NCBI GenBank assembly: GCA_964392965.1
Contig: CAYMSA010000016.1
Coordinates: 1-30,209, forward strand
Direction of reading: 5' to 3'
Length of the DNA stretch: 30,209 nt
DNA from: CAYMSA01 sp964392965
GTDB taxonomy: Bacteria > Actinomycetota > Coriobacteriia > Anaerosomatales > Anaerosomataceae
Shown: positions 1 to 7,409 of the stretch, one piece after another
How positions within the stretch are numbered: the stretch's first letter is position 1
Layout: every line of letters begins with the position of its first letter
Translations under genes and position numbers: made by a program
The notes under the pieces: model-generated
Seen by the model: the letters and a program-made list of their open reading frames with translations, nothing else
The model's database searches: none
Told to the model about the DNA's origin: nothing

Positions 1-508
1 CGAGCACGCCAAGGAGATCTGCGCCATCACGAACCAGTGGGTGAACTCCTACAAGCGGCTCGTCTCCGGCTACGAGGCGCCGGTCTACATCTGCTGGGCG
101 CATCGCAACCGCTCCGCGCTTGTTCGCGTGCCGATGTACAAGCCCGGCAAGGAGAACGCCACTCGCATCGAGCTCCGCTCGCCGGATCCGGCGTGCAATC
201 CGTACCTTGCGTTTTCGGTCATGCTCGCTGCCGGTCTCGATGGTATCGAGCGCGGTCTCGAGCTGCCGCCCGATGTCTCCGAGGATGTGTACGAGATGAC
301 GGATGCCCAGCGCTTGGCGCTCGGGATCACGCAGCTTCCCGGCGACCTCGACGAGGCCATCCGCTGCATGGAGGGCAGTGAGCTCGTGCGCGATGCCCTT
401 GGCGACCAGGTGTTCGAGTGGTTCCTACGCAATAAGAAGGCCGAGTGGATGGCGTATCACCAGCGGGTCACGCCCTACGAACTCTCCGAGTATCTGCCGT
501 TGCTGTAG
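1..508 (+). CDS. glnA: Glutamine synthetase type I, C-terminal part (5' end outside window)
   Basis: Forms glutamine from glutamate, ammonia and ATP in the cytoplasm. The frame is open from base 2, so this is the last 168 residues of a gene that starts upstream. Visible family blocks are EICAITNQWVNSYKRL, the arginine-rich RIELRSPDPACNPYLAFSVML core and the C-terminal ending ELSEYLPLL. The stretch around DVYEMTDAQR lies where enterobacterial enzymes carry the adenylylation motif NLYDLPPEE. That motif is not present, which together with the C-terminal ending fits the GSI-alpha group, controlled by feedback rather than by GlnE. It converges on thrC, and a strong shared terminator lies between them. 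The family is certain; the alpha assignment is an inference from the C-terminus only. Confidence 0.96.
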   Translation, partial: EHAKEICAITNQWVNSYKRLVSGYEAPVYICWAHRNRSALVRVPMYKPGKENATRIELRSPDPACNPYLAFSVMLAAGLDGIERGLELPPDVSEDVYEMTDAQRLALGITQLPGDLDEAIRCMEGSELVRDALGDQVFEWFLRNKKAEWMAYHQRVTPYELSEYLPLL

Positions 509-574
509 GCGGCGAGCCGTCGGCGCCAGTCGGCTCGTCCGGGCGCCGTGCTGATGCGATACTCGCGTGCGACA

Positions 575-615
575 AGACGAAGGCCCCGGTGCGTTGTGCA
601 CCGGGGCCTTCGTCT
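575..615. terminator. Bidirectional terminator between glnA and thrC
   Basis: A perfect 18-bp inverted repeat (575-592 with 598-615) with a 5-nt loop lies between two convergent genes. It is very GC-rich at the loop end. There is no long T-run on either side, but its position 66 bp past glnA and just beyond the thrC stop fits a terminator serving both strands. Confidence 0.85.
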
Positions 616-621
616 TCGTGA

Positions 622-2166
622 CTAGCGGGCTTCGAGCCAGGTGACAAGCGCGCGCTCGACGGCATCCCGACCCGAGTCGATCGCCGCGTCGAAGCGTCGC
701 GGGAGTGTGGCGAGTTCGGCGAGGGGCCCGGGAATCGGTGGCCCGTCGGGTGCGAGCCCACGCACGGCGTCGAGCATCTCGAGGCCGGACATGCCCGCGT
801 ACTGCGGGTCGAGTGAGGCTCCGTAGGGGGTTCCGGTGAGCGCCTTCAGTACGTCGGCGCCGAACTTCGCCCAGTGGGCGGTGGAGACCACCAGGACGGG
901 ATTCGCATCGCGCAGCCGCTCGGCGACCTCCCAGGCCACGGCCGTGTGGGGATCCATGAGGTAGCCGTGCTCGCGATGAACGCGGTCGATCGTCCGCAGG
1001 CTGGTGTCGTTACTCACCCAGTCCGCCACGAAGGTCTCGCGCAGTCGTCCGAACGTCTCACGGTCGACGGTGAAGCGGCGGTTCTCGGCGAGCTCGGCCA
1101 TCCATGACCTCACCGCGTCGGCACCGGCCTCGTGGAAGAGCAGGCGCTCGAGGTTCGAGGAGACGAGGATGTCCATGCTGGGGCTCGGCGTCTTCACGAA
1201 GTCGCGCACCGAGATGTCGTAGGTGCCCGTTCCGATGAAGTCCGTGAGTACGTTGTTCTCGTTGCTTGCGCAGAGCAGGCGGTCGATCGGCACACCGATG
1301 AGCCGGGCGTAGTACGCGCCGAGGATATTGCCGAAGTTGCCCGTGGGCACACACACGTCCATCGGATGACCGGGGACGATGGAGCCGGACGCCACCATGT
1401 CGGCGTAAGCGCTCACGTAGTAGACGACCTGCGGCAACAGGCGCCCCCAGTTGATGGAGTTCGCCGAAGAGAGCCGAAGGCCATGTCGCTCGTGGAGTGA
1501 GGCGGCGAACGTGGGGTCGTTGAAGGTGGCCTTGACAGCGCTCTGGCAGTCGTCAAAGTTGCCGTGCACGCCGAAGACGACGACGTTCGAACCTCGCTGC
1601 GTGACCATCTGTAGGCGCTGGATGTCGCTCACGCCCGTATCCGGGTAGAGTACCGCCACCGAGGTATGGTCCCGGTCGGCGAAACCCTCGAGGGCCGCCT
1701 TGCCGGTGTCGCCCGAGGTGGCCACGAGAATCAGGAAGTCGTCGCTGATCTCATCCGTTGACTGCAGGCGGTCTACCGCGTCGGAGAAGAAGAGCGGCAT
1801 GCACTGCAGCGCCATGTCCTTGAAGGCGCTCGTCGGGCCGTGCCAGAGCTCCAGCACGTGCAGCCCGGGCGCTGCTTGCACCACGGGTGCGATCGCCTCA
1901 TGGTCCCACTGCGAGCCGTACGCCTCGCGCATGAGTGTCTCGACGCGTTCGGCAGGCAGGTCCACGCCGAAGCGGGCGAAGACCGCGGCGGCCCGCCGCC
2001 AGTACGGCCACTCGGCCATGGCGAGGATGTCATCGAGGTCGAGCGTGGGCAGGGACGCCGGCACGTAGAGCCCGCCTCCGGGTGCGATACCCTGCACCAC
2101 GGCGCGGCTGAACGAGGGCTGCGACGCATCGAGGTCGCGCGTATCTCGGTATGCTATGGTTTCCAT
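622..2166 (-). CDS. thrC: Threonine synthase (PLP-dependent)
   Basis: Converts O-phospho-L-homoserine to L-threonine, the last step of threonine synthesis. The protein is 514 aa. The N-terminus (METIAYRDTRD, then FSRAVVQGIAPGGGLYVP) is typical of the family. HGPTSAFKDMALQ contains the PLP-binding lysine, and ATSGDTGKAALEGF and CVPTGNFGNILGAYYA are the phosphate-binding and active-site blocks. The reading frame stays open upstream to about 2943, but family homology starts at the ATG at 2166, and the upstream part is the antisense of a methyltransferase gene. No Shine-Dalgarno precedes this ATG. Instead TACCAT sits exactly 6 nt before it, so a leaderless mRNA is likely. It diverges from the methyltransferase gene with 48 bp between starts. 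Confidence 0.95.
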   Translation of the reverse strand: METIAYRDTRDLDASQPSFSRAVVQGIAPGGGLYVPASLPTLDLDDILAMAEWPYWRRAAAVFARFGVDLPAERVETLMREAYGSQWDHEAIAPVVQAAPGLHVLELWHGPTSAFKDMALQCMPLFFSDAVDRLQSTDEISDDFLILVATSGDTGKAALEGFADRDHTSVAVLYPDTGVSDIQRLQMVTQRGSNVVVFGVHGNFDDCQSAVKATFNDPTFAASLHERHGLRLSSANSINWGRLLPQVVYYVSAYADMVASGSIVPGHPMDVCVPTGNFGNILGAYYARLIGVPIDRLLCASNENNVLTDFIGTGTYDISVRDFVKTPSPSMDILVSSNLERLLFHEAGADAVRSWMAELAENRRFTVDRETFGRLRETFVADWVSNDTSLRTIDRVHREHGYLMDPHTAVAWEVAERLRDANPVLVVSTAHWAKFGADVLKALTGTPYGASLDPQYAGMSGLEMLDAVRGLAPDGPPIPGPLAELATLPRRFDAAIDSGRDAVERALVTWLEAR

Positions 2167-2172
2167 GCTCGC

Positions 2173-2178
2173 ATGGTA
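2173..2178 (-). promoter_or_regulatory. -10-like element giving a leaderless thrC transcript
   Basis: On the minus strand TACCAT is followed by 6 nt and then the thrC ATG. A -10 element normally places the transcription start about 6-7 nt downstream, so the RNA would begin at or next to the start codon. I see no good -35. The same spacing occurs before the Nudix and UPF0280 genes. Confidence 0.5.
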
Positions 2179-2214
2179 GCAGAGGTGCACTCGGGAGACG
2201 AAGGGGGGTCCGGA

Positions 2215-2820
2215 ATGGGTCACCGGAAGTTCGACCTCTCGAAGCTGGAGCGCCTGAACGACGCCGGGCGCTTCGAGACGCTCCCTCCCGATGTGTTCTG
2301 GGAAGCCCTCGGCGAGCCGCACGGCGTCGCGGTCGAGATCGGCGCCGGGACCGGCGTGTTCGCTGCCGAGTTCGTCGCCCGATCGCAGAACCTCACCGTG
2401 TACGCGGTGGACACTGAAGACGCCATGCTGGAGTGGATGCGAGCCAACAGGCAGGAGGTGGCCGACGGGCGGATCGTACCGGTGAAAGCCACCGAGGCGC
2501 GCGTGCCACTCCCGGACGGTATCGCGTCGGTGGTGTACATGATCAACGTCCACCACGAACTGGCATCTCCCGCAGAATCCTACGCCGAGGCCTACCGGCT
2601 CACCGCTCCCGGCGGGAAGATACTCGTTGCGGACTGGGCGGACCGGGACACCCCCAAGGGCCCGTCGCGCGCAGTGCGGGTGAGTGCGGCGCAGCTGCGC
2701 GAGCATCTCGAGGCGGCAGGATTCGAGCGCGTCGTCGTCGATGGTGAGCGTCTCCCATGGCATCTTCTTGCAGTGGGTGGCAAATCCCCGGTGTGGACAG
2801 GTGGCGATCCCCACTCCTAG
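2215..2820 (+). CDS. Class I SAM-dependent methyltransferase, substrate unknown
   Basis: A 201-aa protein with a Rossmann methyltransferase fold. VEIGAGTGVFAAEF (about residues 39-52) is the SAM-binding motif I. An acidic residue follows in YAVDTEDAMLEWM (motif II), and the post-I segment LPDGIASVVYMINVHHEL and APGGKILVADWADRD match UbiE/Methyltransf_11 proteins. The ATG at 2215 has a purine-rich GAAGGGGGG ribosome-binding stretch upstream. The frame can be extended upstream, but only through antisense thrC sequence. It is the first gene of a probable operon with nhaA (39-bp gap) and the phosphomutase. The sequence does not show what is methylated. Confidence 0.85.
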   Translation: MGHRKFDLSKLERLNDAGRFETLPPDVFWEALGEPHGVAVEIGAGTGVFAAEFVARSQNLTVYAVDTEDAMLEWMRANRQEVADGRIVPVKATEARVPLPDGIASVVYMINVHHELASPAESYAEAYRLTAPGGKILVADWADRDTPKGPSRAVRVSAAQLREHLEAAGFERVVVDGERLPWHLLAVGGKSPVWTGGDPHS

Positions 2821-2859
2821 CGCAGGACCGTCCATGCCGCGAGGAAAGGGTGAGTGACC

Positions 2860-4227
2860 ATGTTCGACCGCATACGCGCAGTGGCGCGCCGCATGTATGA
2901 ACTGAACGAGCGCGTACGCGAAGGCATCTCCGCGTTCATCCATCTGGAGGTCTCAGGGGCCATCGTCCTGCTCTTGGCGACGGTCGCTGCGCTGGTCCTG
3001 GCCAATGCGTCCACCGGCGAATGGTACGAGAACCTCTGGCACATTGAGACCGGCTTCTTCATCGGAGCCTTCGAGTTTGCGCAGTCGCTCTTGCATTGGA
3101 TCGATGACGGGCTTATGGCGCTTTTCTTCTTCGTCGTGGGACTCGAGATCAAGCGTGAGTTCATCGTCGGTGAGCTCTCGACGCCGAGGAAGGCGGCGCT
3201 GCCGATCATTGCCGCCGTGGGTGGCATGCTCGTTCCTGCGGCTATCTACATCCTGTTCAACCGCGGTACGGAGACGGCGGCTGGTTGGGGTATCCCCATG
3301 GCCACTGACATCGCGTTCGCCCTCGGCATCATGGCCCTCCTCGGCGACCGCGTCCCTGCGGCCCTCAAGGTGTTCGTGACGGCGCTCGCCATCGCTGACG
3401 ACATCGGTGCCGTGCTGGTCATAGCTCTCTTCTACACCGCCGAGGTCTTCCCGTTCTGGTTGCTCATCGGTGCAGCGCTGTTCGTCGTGCTCATCCTCCT
3501 GAATCGGGCAGGTGTCGACTCTCCCATCCCGTACCTGATCCTGGCGGTGTTCGTGTGGTTCTGCTTCCTGAACTCGGGTGTTCATGCCACGGTCGCCGGC
3601 ATTCTGGTCGCCTTCACCATTCCGGCGAAAGCCCGCATGGAGGCGGGCGACTTCGTGGACTGGGCACGACTCAAGATCGATGAGATCGAGATGCTCGACC
3701 GCCCGGGCGCGCACGTGCTGGAGACGCCTGACCAGCAGGTGTGCGCCATGGAACTGCAGTCGCAGGCGCGCTGGATCCAAGCGCCGCTACAGCGTGCCGA
3801 GACCGGACTGCATCCGATCAGCACGTTCATGGTTCTTCCGCTCTTCGCGCTTGCCAACGCCGGCGTCTCGCTCGGCGGGGCCTTCGACGGGGGCGGACTC
3901 AGTCCGGCGATGCTTGGCGTCTTCTTCGGCCTTGTCCTGGGAAAGCCGATCGGCATCGCGCTCTTCACGTGGCTCGCCACGGTAACGAGGGTGTCGTCGC
4001 TCCCTGAGGGGGTCACGTGGCAACAGATCGGCGGCGCGGGGGCTCTGTGCGGCGTTGGCTTCACGATGTCGCTCTTCATAAGCGGACTCGCGTTCCGTCA
4101 AGGTGGGACACAGGACGAAGTGAAGCTCGCGATTCTGGTGAGCTCACTCATTGCTGGTATCATCGGATATGTGCTGTTGAGACGTTGTGCTGACCGGAGG
4201 GCGAAGCAGGCCGACTCGGACGCGTGA
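2860..4227 (+). CDS. nhaA: Na+/H+ antiporter NhaA
   Basis: Integral membrane antiporter that exports Na+ (or Li+) in exchange for protons, for pH and sodium homeostasis. About 455 aa with 11-12 hydrophobic segments, longer than the 388-aa E. coli protein. Key family residues are visible. ATDIAFALGIMALLGDRVP holds the equivalent of Asp133. LAIADDIGAVLVIALFYT holds the paired aspartates equivalent to 163/164 that bind the ion. The lysine of GLVLGKPIGIALF corresponds to Lys300. VLPLFALANAGVSLGG and CGVGFTMSLFISGLAF complete the signature. The purine-rich GAGGAAAGGG serves either this ATG or an in-frame GTG at 2854, so two extra residues are possible. Confidence 0.96.
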   Translation: MFDRIRAVARRMYELNERVREGISAFIHLEVSGAIVLLLATVAALVLANASTGEWYENLWHIETGFFIGAFEFAQSLLHWIDDGLMALFFFVVGLEIKREFIVGELSTPRKAALPIIAAVGGMLVPAAIYILFNRGTETAAGWGIPMATDIAFALGIMALLGDRVPAALKVFVTALAIADDIGAVLVIALFYTAEVFPFWLLIGAALFVVLILLNRAGVDSPIPYLILAVFVWFCFLNSGVHATVAGILVAFTIPAKARMEAGDFVDWARLKIDEIEMLDRPGAHVLETPDQQVCAMELQSQARWIQAPLQRAETGLHPISTFMVLPLFALANAGVSLGGAFDGGGLSPAMLGVFFGLVLGKPIGIALFTWLATVTRVSSLPEGVTWQQIGGAGALCGVGFTMSLFISGLAFRQGGTQDEVKLAILVSSLIAGIIGYVLLRRCADRRAKQADSDA

Positions 4228-4267
4228 GCGAACGGCCTCTGTCGCTGCGAATCGGAGGGGGGAACAC

Positions 4268-5449
4268 GTGAAGCACGTCGTGCTTATTCTTGATGGTGCA
4301 GCGGGGTGGCCGCTCGAGGAGCTCGGTTCGCTCACGACGCTCGCTGCCGCACGCACCCCCAATCTCGATGCGCTTGCCGCTGCGGGTACCGTGGGGCTCG
4401 CTCAGACGGTGCCGGCGGGAGCCGAGCCGTCGTCTTCCACCGCATGCACCTCGATTCTCGGCTACGACCCGGTCGCCAACTTCGTCGGCCGCGGTGCGAT
4501 CGAGGCCGCTGGTCTCGGCATCACGCTTGCCCCCGATGAGGTGGCACTGCGTATGAACCTCGTGCACACCGCTGCGGGTCGCATGGTCTCCTATGGATGC
4601 GGACACATCTCCTCGGCGGAATCGCACGCGATTGTCGCCGAGCTCGCGGAGCGACTCGGTGATGACACGTTCCACTTCCATCCAGGCGTGTCGTACCGGC
4701 ACATCCTCGTGGTGAAGGGGCACCCAGAGCTGCTCGACCTCGCCTACACGTCGCCGCACGACATCTCGGGGCAGTCGCTCTCGGGCCGCCTGCCTTCCGG
4801 CCATGGCCAGGAGCTGTTGCGGGACCTGATGCGCCGTGCCCGGAACGTGCTCGCCGAGTCTCCCGTGAATGCCGCGCGGGCCGCGCGCGGCGAACTCGTG
4901 GCCACCGACATCTGGCCCTTCTGGCCGGGCGTCGCGCCCTCGGGACTCCGGTCGTTCGGCGAAGTCCGCGGTGTGTCCGTCGCCCTCACGTCCGGTGTCG
5001 ACCTGCTCAACGGGCTGGCTGTCCTCTTCGGCATCGACCGGCTCGACATCCCGGGTGTGACGGACGGGCCTGACACCGACTACCGCGCGCAGATCGAAGG
5101 CGCGCTCGATGCACTCGCCGATCACGATCTTGTGATCGTGCACGTCGAATCTCCCGACGAGGAGGGGCACGGCGGCAGCGTGGCCGGCAAGATCGAGGCG
5201 ATCGAGGCGATCGACCGCGAGATGGCGAGTGTGCTACGCAAGCACCTGGGAGAGATCCGGGTGCTCGCGATGCCTGACCACCCCACGCCCATCGAACTCA
5301 AGACGCACGTGGGGGAGCCGGTGCCGTTCGTGCTGGCCGGCCCGGGACTTCCGGTGAACTCAGGTACGACGTTCAGCGAGACAGCCGCCCAGGCGACCGG
5401 GCTGCTGGTCGACCCGGGTCACCAGGTGTTGGACCTGCTGCTGCAGTAG
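4268..5449 (+). CDS. Alkaline-phosphatase-superfamily phosphomutase: archaeal-type phosphoglycerate mutase or proposed homoserine kinase
   Basis: A 393-aa protein of the cofactor-independent phosphoglycerate mutase (ApgM) family. Metal-ligand blocks are visible: Asp9 in ILDGAAGWPLEELG, VIVHVESPDEEGHGG and LAMPDHPTPIELKTH. The segment SSSTACTSILGYDP (about 55-68) aligns with the nucleophile loop GSDTAHLSILGYDP of ApgM, with Ser56 as the likely phosphorylated serine. The aspartate that follows it in ApgM is serine here. A subgroup of this family has been proposed to be homoserine kinase in genomes without ThrB. thrC lies 2.1 kb away, which favours that role here. The GTG at 4268 has a strong GGAGGGGGG site. 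The gap to nhaA is 40 bp. The family is secure; the reaction is not. Confidence 0.85.
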   Translation: MKHVVLILDGAAGWPLEELGSLTTLAAARTPNLDALAAAGTVGLAQTVPAGAEPSSSTACTSILGYDPVANFVGRGAIEAAGLGITLAPDEVALRMNLVHTAAGRMVSYGCGHISSAESHAIVAELAERLGDDTFHFHPGVSYRHILVVKGHPELLDLAYTSPHDISGQSLSGRLPSGHGQELLRDLMRRARNVLAESPVNAARAARGELVATDIWPFWPGVAPSGLRSFGEVRGVSVALTSGVDLLNGLAVLFGIDRLDIPGVTDGPDTDYRAQIEGALDALADHDLVIVHVESPDEEGHGGSVAGKIEAIEAIDREMASVLRKHLGEIRVLAMPDHPTPIELKTHVGEPVPFVLAGPGLPVNSGTTFSETAAQATGLLVDPGHQVLDLLLQ

Positions 5450-5524
5450 GGCGTCGCGAACCGGGTGCCGTAGGGCGGCGAATCGTGGCGACGTCAGCCC
5501 GTTCTCGCGTCGCCCGTGGCGCGC

Positions 5525-5530
5525 TACACT
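5525..5530 (+). promoter_or_regulatory. -10-like element for a leaderless Nudix transcript
   Basis: TACACT lies exactly 6 nt before the ATG at 5537, and no Shine-Dalgarno is present between them. This spacing predicts transcription starting at the A of the start codon. No convincing -35 is visible. Confidence 0.5.
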
Positions 5531-5536
5531 GACGTC

Positions 5537-5971
5537 ATGCCTCACTACGAGTATCCGCGTCCCGCGCTCACGGCCGACGTCGTTGCCTTGACGAACAGCC
5601 CGGATTCGCACGTGCTTCTCGTGCGACGGGCTCACGAGCCCTTCGAGGGCGAGTGGGCACTGCCAGGCGGTTTCGTAGACGAGTACGAGACTCCCGAGCG
5701 TGCCGCCGTACGTGAGTTCGCCGAGGAGACGGGTCTTGCGCTCCCGGGCGAGCTGGAGCTTCTGGGAGTGTACGGCGAGAAGGGCCGCGATCCCCGGGGC
5801 TGGACGGTGTCGGTTGTCTACCTCGCCTCGTTCGAGGCCCCGGAGCCTCCACGTCCGGGAGACGATGCGGCCGATGCCCGCTGGTTCCCCACAGGCGCGC
5901 TTCCGCCGCTCGCGTTCGATCATGACGGAGTCGTCTCCGACGCGATGCGGTACGGAGGGGAGCGGACGTGA
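5537..5971 (+). CDS. Nudix hydrolase, ADP-ribose-pyrophosphatase-like
   Basis: A 144-aa hydrolase of nucleoside diphosphates linked to another moiety. The Nudix box GX5EX7REUXEEXGU is intact: GFVDEYE, seven residues, then REFAEETGL. Before it WALPGGFV follows VLLVRRAHEPFEGE, and RGWTVSVVYLASF comes after it. This combination resembles archaeal and bacterial ADP-ribose pyrophosphatases more than MutT, but the substrate cannot be read from sequence. The frame extends a few codons upstream to 5516. The ATG at 5537 is preferred because homology starts there and a -10-like TACACT sits 6 nt before it. It is probably a single-gene transcript. Confidence 0.88.
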   Translation: MPHYEYPRPALTADVVALTNSPDSHVLLVRRAHEPFEGEWALPGGFVDEYETPERAAVREFAEETGLALPGELELLGVYGEKGRDPRGWTVSVVYLASFEAPEPPRPGDDAADARWFPTGALPPLAFDHDGVVSDAMRYGGERT

Positions 5972-6002
5972 GGTCCGCGTGTTCACCGTGACCTCGTCCG
6001 GG

Positions 6003-6066
6003 CTTCACACGGTCTTCATGCGCGAGGGTCATCTTCATGTGTGTAGGGTAAGCACACACTGTGAAG
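6003..6066 (+). promoter_or_regulatory. Putative operator/promoter with CTTCA repeats and inverted repeat
   Basis: Three CTTCA direct repeats start at 6003, 6014 and 6033 (11 and 19 bp apart). An inverted copy TGAAG lies at 6062-6066. Inside the last pair, TGTGTG (6038-6043) and CACACA (6053-6058) form an inverted repeat around TAGGGT (6044-6049), a candidate -10. Repeats spaced by one helical turn are typical of OmpR/PhoB-type regulator sites, and such a regulator is encoded at 6732. The binding protein is an inference. Confidence 0.4.
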
Positions 6067-6076
6067 GAGGCATGAC

Positions 6077-6649
6077 ATGAACGGCAGACGAGTTGCAGCT
6101 ATCGTCGTGGCGGCCGCCCTGTTGGGGCTGATGGTCGGCACGGTGACCTCAGGCTACGCGGCAACGGCAGCTCCGGCCACCACTCCTGCGGTGACGTCTG
6201 ACGCACCTGCTCCGGGACTCGGCATCCGACTGGGAGCGCTGTTGCGGGACGCCGGCGCGAGGTTGGCGGACGTTGTCGCAGACCTGACGGGCACGAGCGT
6301 TGACGAGGTCATCGAAGGACGGCAGGCCGGTGAGAGCTACGCGGACATCGCGGCCGAGAGCGGCGTGACGACCGAGGCGGTCGTGGGTGAAGCGCTCGAG
6401 CAGCGGGAGCGTCTGCTCGCTGAGCAGGTCGCGGCCGGGACGATCACGCAGGAGCAGGCTGATGCGGCGCTTGAGCGCATGCGTGAGCGGCTTGAGGCCC
6501 AGGTCGAGAACGAGGCGGCAGGCTGCTATGGCGGCGGTCGCCAGGGCGCGGGGCTGGGAGCTGACGGATCCTACGGTCAGGGTGCCCGGCGGGGAGCCGG
6601 TAACGGGCTCGGTGGCGGTCAGGGTGCGGGTTGCCCGTACGCCAGGTAG
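6077..6649 (+). CDS. Secreted helical protein with Gly-rich tail
   Basis: A 190-aa exported protein. Residues 1 to about 28 form a signal peptide (basic MNGRR, hydrophobic core, likely cleavage after SGYA). The middle (about 47-150) is helical and charged. LTGTSVDEVIEGRQAGESYADIAAES and the segment GTITQEQADAALERMRERLE resemble exported actinobacterial and firmicute proteins of the DUF2680 type, but I assign no function. The last 40 residues are rich in Gly, Arg and Gln, with two cysteines (GCYGG, GAGCPYAR) and no membrane anchor. A strong GAAGGAGG site precedes ATG 6077. It lies just upstream of a two-component system and could be its target or an extracytoplasmic accessory factor. Confidence 0.8.
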   Translation: MNGRRVAAIVVAAALLGLMVGTVTSGYAATAAPATTPAVTSDAPAPGLGIRLGALLRDAGARLADVVADLTGTSVDEVIEGRQAGESYADIAAESGVTTEAVVGEALEQRERLLAEQVAAGTITQEQADAALERMRERLEAQVENEAAGCYGGGRQGAGLGADGSYGQGARRGAGNGLGGGQGAGCPYAR

Positions 6650-6671
6650 TCCGGATACGTACGGAGTCTCG

Positions 6672-6699
6672 CGTGGGGTGGCCGACCGGCCACCCCACG
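6672..6699 (+). terminator. Hairpin between secreted protein and response regulator genes
   Basis: A perfect 12-bp GC-rich stem (6672-6683 with 6688-6699) with loop GACC. It lacks a T-tract and lies in the short gap before the regulator gene. It could be a partial terminator that lowers expression of the downstream genes relative to the secreted protein. Confidence 0.55.
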
Positions 6700-6731
6700 T
6701 CTCACACTGAATGACCCGGGAGGGCACGCAG

Positions 6732-7409
6732 GTGCAGAGCATCCTCGTCATCGATGACAACGAGAAGATCGTTTCCGTGCTCGCCGAGTACCTGCGCGCC
6801 GAGGGATTCGTGCCGCTCACCGCCCATGATGGCGACGAGGCGCTCCGGCTTGCCGAGAGCCATCAGGTCGACCTGGCCCTCGTCGACATCATGTTGCCCG
6901 GCATCAGCGGTCTGGATCTCACCAGGAAGTTCGAGTCCCGGGGCATCCCGGTGATTCTCGTGACGGCGAGAAGCGACGAGGTCGACCGCTTGCTCGGCCT
7001 GGAACTCGGCGCTGACGACTACATCACGAAACCGTTCAGCCCTCGCGAAGTGGTTGCGAGGGTGAAGGCCGTGCTTCGGCGCTGCTCACGTGACCCTGAA
7101 GCCGGACGAACCATCAGCCTCGGCGATCTCGTCATCGACCCGGATCGTCGTGAGGTGCTGATCACCGGTGAGTCCGTCGAGCTGACGCGTACCGAGTTCG
7201 ACATCCTGACCGTCCTCGCATCGCATCCGGGACGCGTATACAGTCGCCTGCAGCTGTTGGAGGCGGTTTCGGCGGATCCGTTCGAGGGCTACGAGCGGAC
7301 GATCGACGCCCACGTCAAGAACCTCCGCCGCAAGCTCGGCGACGACCCGCGGGGCTCGCGCTATCTCCACACGGTCATCGGTGTCGGCTACAAGGCGGAG
7401 GCGCTGTGA
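6732..7409 (+). CDS. OmpR/PhoB-family response regulator
   Basis: A 225-aa DNA-binding regulator. The receiver domain (1 to about 120) has the acidic pair Asp8/Asp9 in ILVIDDNEK, phospho-acceptor Asp52 in LALVDIMLPG, the switch threonine in VILVTAR and the lysine in YITKPFSP. A winged-helix DNA-binding domain follows (about 130-225), with ELTRTEFDIL and the recognition region ERTIDAHVKNLRRKLGDD. A longer start at ATG 6711 exists. GTG 6732 is preferred because GGGAGGG lies 7 nt before it and the receiver domain begins at once. Its stop overlaps the start of the kinase gene by 4 nt (GTGA), so the two are translationally coupled. Confidence 0.95.
   Translation: MQSILVIDDNEKIVSVLAEYLRAEGFVPLTAHDGDEALRLAESHQVDLALVDIMLPGISGLDLTRKFESRGIPVILVTARSDEVDRLLGLELGADDYITKPFSPREVVARVKAVLRRCSRDPEAGRTISLGDLVIDPDRREVLITGESVELTRTEFDILTVLASHPGRVYSRLQLLEAVSADPFEGYERTIDAHVKNLRRKLGDDPRGSRYLHTVIGVGYKAEAL

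Noticed and set aside
2167..2943. N-terminal extension of thrC by 259 codons
   Set aside because: The extension reads the antisense of the methyltransferase gene. Threonine synthase homology starts at the ATG at 2166.
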